A stretch of DNA of 14,503 bases from OMIW01 sp044235645 (GTDB lineage Bacteria; Bdellovibrionota_C; UBA2361; OMIW01), in the NCBI GenBank assembly GCA_044235645.1, contig JBIIHQ010000022.1, forward strand, positions 1 through 14,503. Reading direction: 5' to 3'. The notes under the pieces are model-generated. The model saw only the letters and a program-made list of their open reading frames with translations. It had not been told where the DNA came from and searched no databases. Position numbers and translations under genes: made by a program. This document shows positions 14,268 to 14,503 of the stretch, one piece after another. Position 1 is the stretch's first letter. Each line of letters starts with the position of its first letter.

Positions 14268-14503
14268 CTACCTCTGCCTCTGATTTCTGTTGGCGTTGTT
14301 GTTTCTGCGTCCGCCTCCGACACTATCGTTGCCTCTGCCACCTGAGACGCTATCGTTGCCCTGATTTCCGTTGACCCTGTCGTTTCCGCGCCCTCCACCG
14401 ACATTATCGCTGCCTCTTCCACCTGAGACGTTATCGTTGCCCTGATTTCCGTTTACTCTGTCGTTTCCGCGTCCTCCACCGACATTATCGCTGCCTCTTC
14501 CAC
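14268..14503 (-). CDS. RTX (hemolysin-type calcium-binding) repeat protein, C-terminal part only
   Basis: The minus-strand frame is open from the right edge to TAG at 14268-14270, giving 77 complete C-terminal codons; the start lies outside the window. The sequence is a run of GG-x-G-x-D-x-V-x nonapeptides (GGRGSDNVG, GGRGNDRVN, GNQGNDNVS and so on), the parallel beta-roll motif that binds calcium in secreted RTX proteins, usually exported by type I secretion. The run ends abruptly in a short Arg/Asn/Gln-rich tail (RRNNNANRNQRQR) rather than the usual tail of 50 or more residues that carries the type I signal. This may therefore be a truncated or frameshifted end, or a protein using another export route. 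The rest of the protein and its activity cannot be judged. Confidence 0.72.
   Translation of the reverse strand, partial: GRGSDNVGGGRGNDRVNGNQGNDNVSGGRGSDNVGGGRGNDRVNGNQGNDSVSGGRGNDSVGGGRRNNNANRNQRQR
14300..14503 (-). repeat. 81-bp tandem repeat encoding three RTX nonapeptides per unit
   Basis: The sequence repeats with an exact 81-bp period; for example ACATTATCGC begins at 14401 and again at 14482. Each unit encodes 27 residues, that is three RTX nonapeptides. The two rightmost copies differ at only a few bases, which points to recent duplication, while the leftmost copy is more degenerate. The array continues past the window edge. Confidence 0.8.

Overview
The window comes from a bacterium of moderately high GC content. 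It is probably a diderm (Gram-negative-type) organism, because it carries an Mla/Mkl-like ABC ATPase, a protein with RTX calcium-binding repeats, and two secreted or surface proteins that resemble an exosortase-associated family. Glycyl-tRNA synthetase is the single-chain alpha2 type, which argues against typical alpha- or gammaproteobacteria. A deltaproteobacterial-grade or candidate phylum is possible, but I cannot name the lineage from the sequence. GTG starts look common, and TAG, TGA and TAA are all used as ordinary stops.

Left part (1-4073, all minus strand). A cold-shock-domain protein with a C-terminal extension (3702-4073) is followed by two tandem paralogous secreted proteins (1748-3382, and 1-1383, which runs off the left edge). 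Each has a signal peptide, then a globular domain with a WGDLFIN core, then a long Thr/Pro mucin-like repeat tract. An intrinsic-type terminator (3535-3555) probably separates the cold-shock gene from the surface-protein pair. About 720 bp of non-coding sequence with two palindromes (4074-4799) separates this block from the plus-strand genes.

Middle and right part (4800-13648, all plus strand). In order: a PAS-histidine kinase-receiver hybrid whose ATP-binding domain looks degenerate; a DusB-like tRNA-dihydrouridine synthase; an overlapping Mla-like ABC ATPase with unusual catalytic residues; a possible small membrane protein; a Ski2-like helicase interrupted by one in-frame TAG exactly between its two RecA lobes; glycyl-tRNA synthetase; and chorismate synthase, which overlaps glyS by 4 bp. 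Dus-ABC and GlyRS-AroC are translationally coupled pairs. Most of this block is housekeeping for tRNA modification, tRNA charging, RNA remodelling and aromatic biosynthesis.

Right edge. About 620 bp without a convincing gene, containing strong hairpins, separates chorismate synthase from a converging minus-strand gene (14268 to beyond 14503). The visible C-terminus of that gene is a run of RTX nonapeptides arranged in an 81-bp tandem repeat.

The points most worth following up are the tandem surface-protein pair, the helicase split at its domain boundary, the apparently dead ATPase domain of the hybrid kinase, and the odd H-loop of the ABC ATPase. I see no CRISPR array, insertion sequence, tRNA or rRNA gene.
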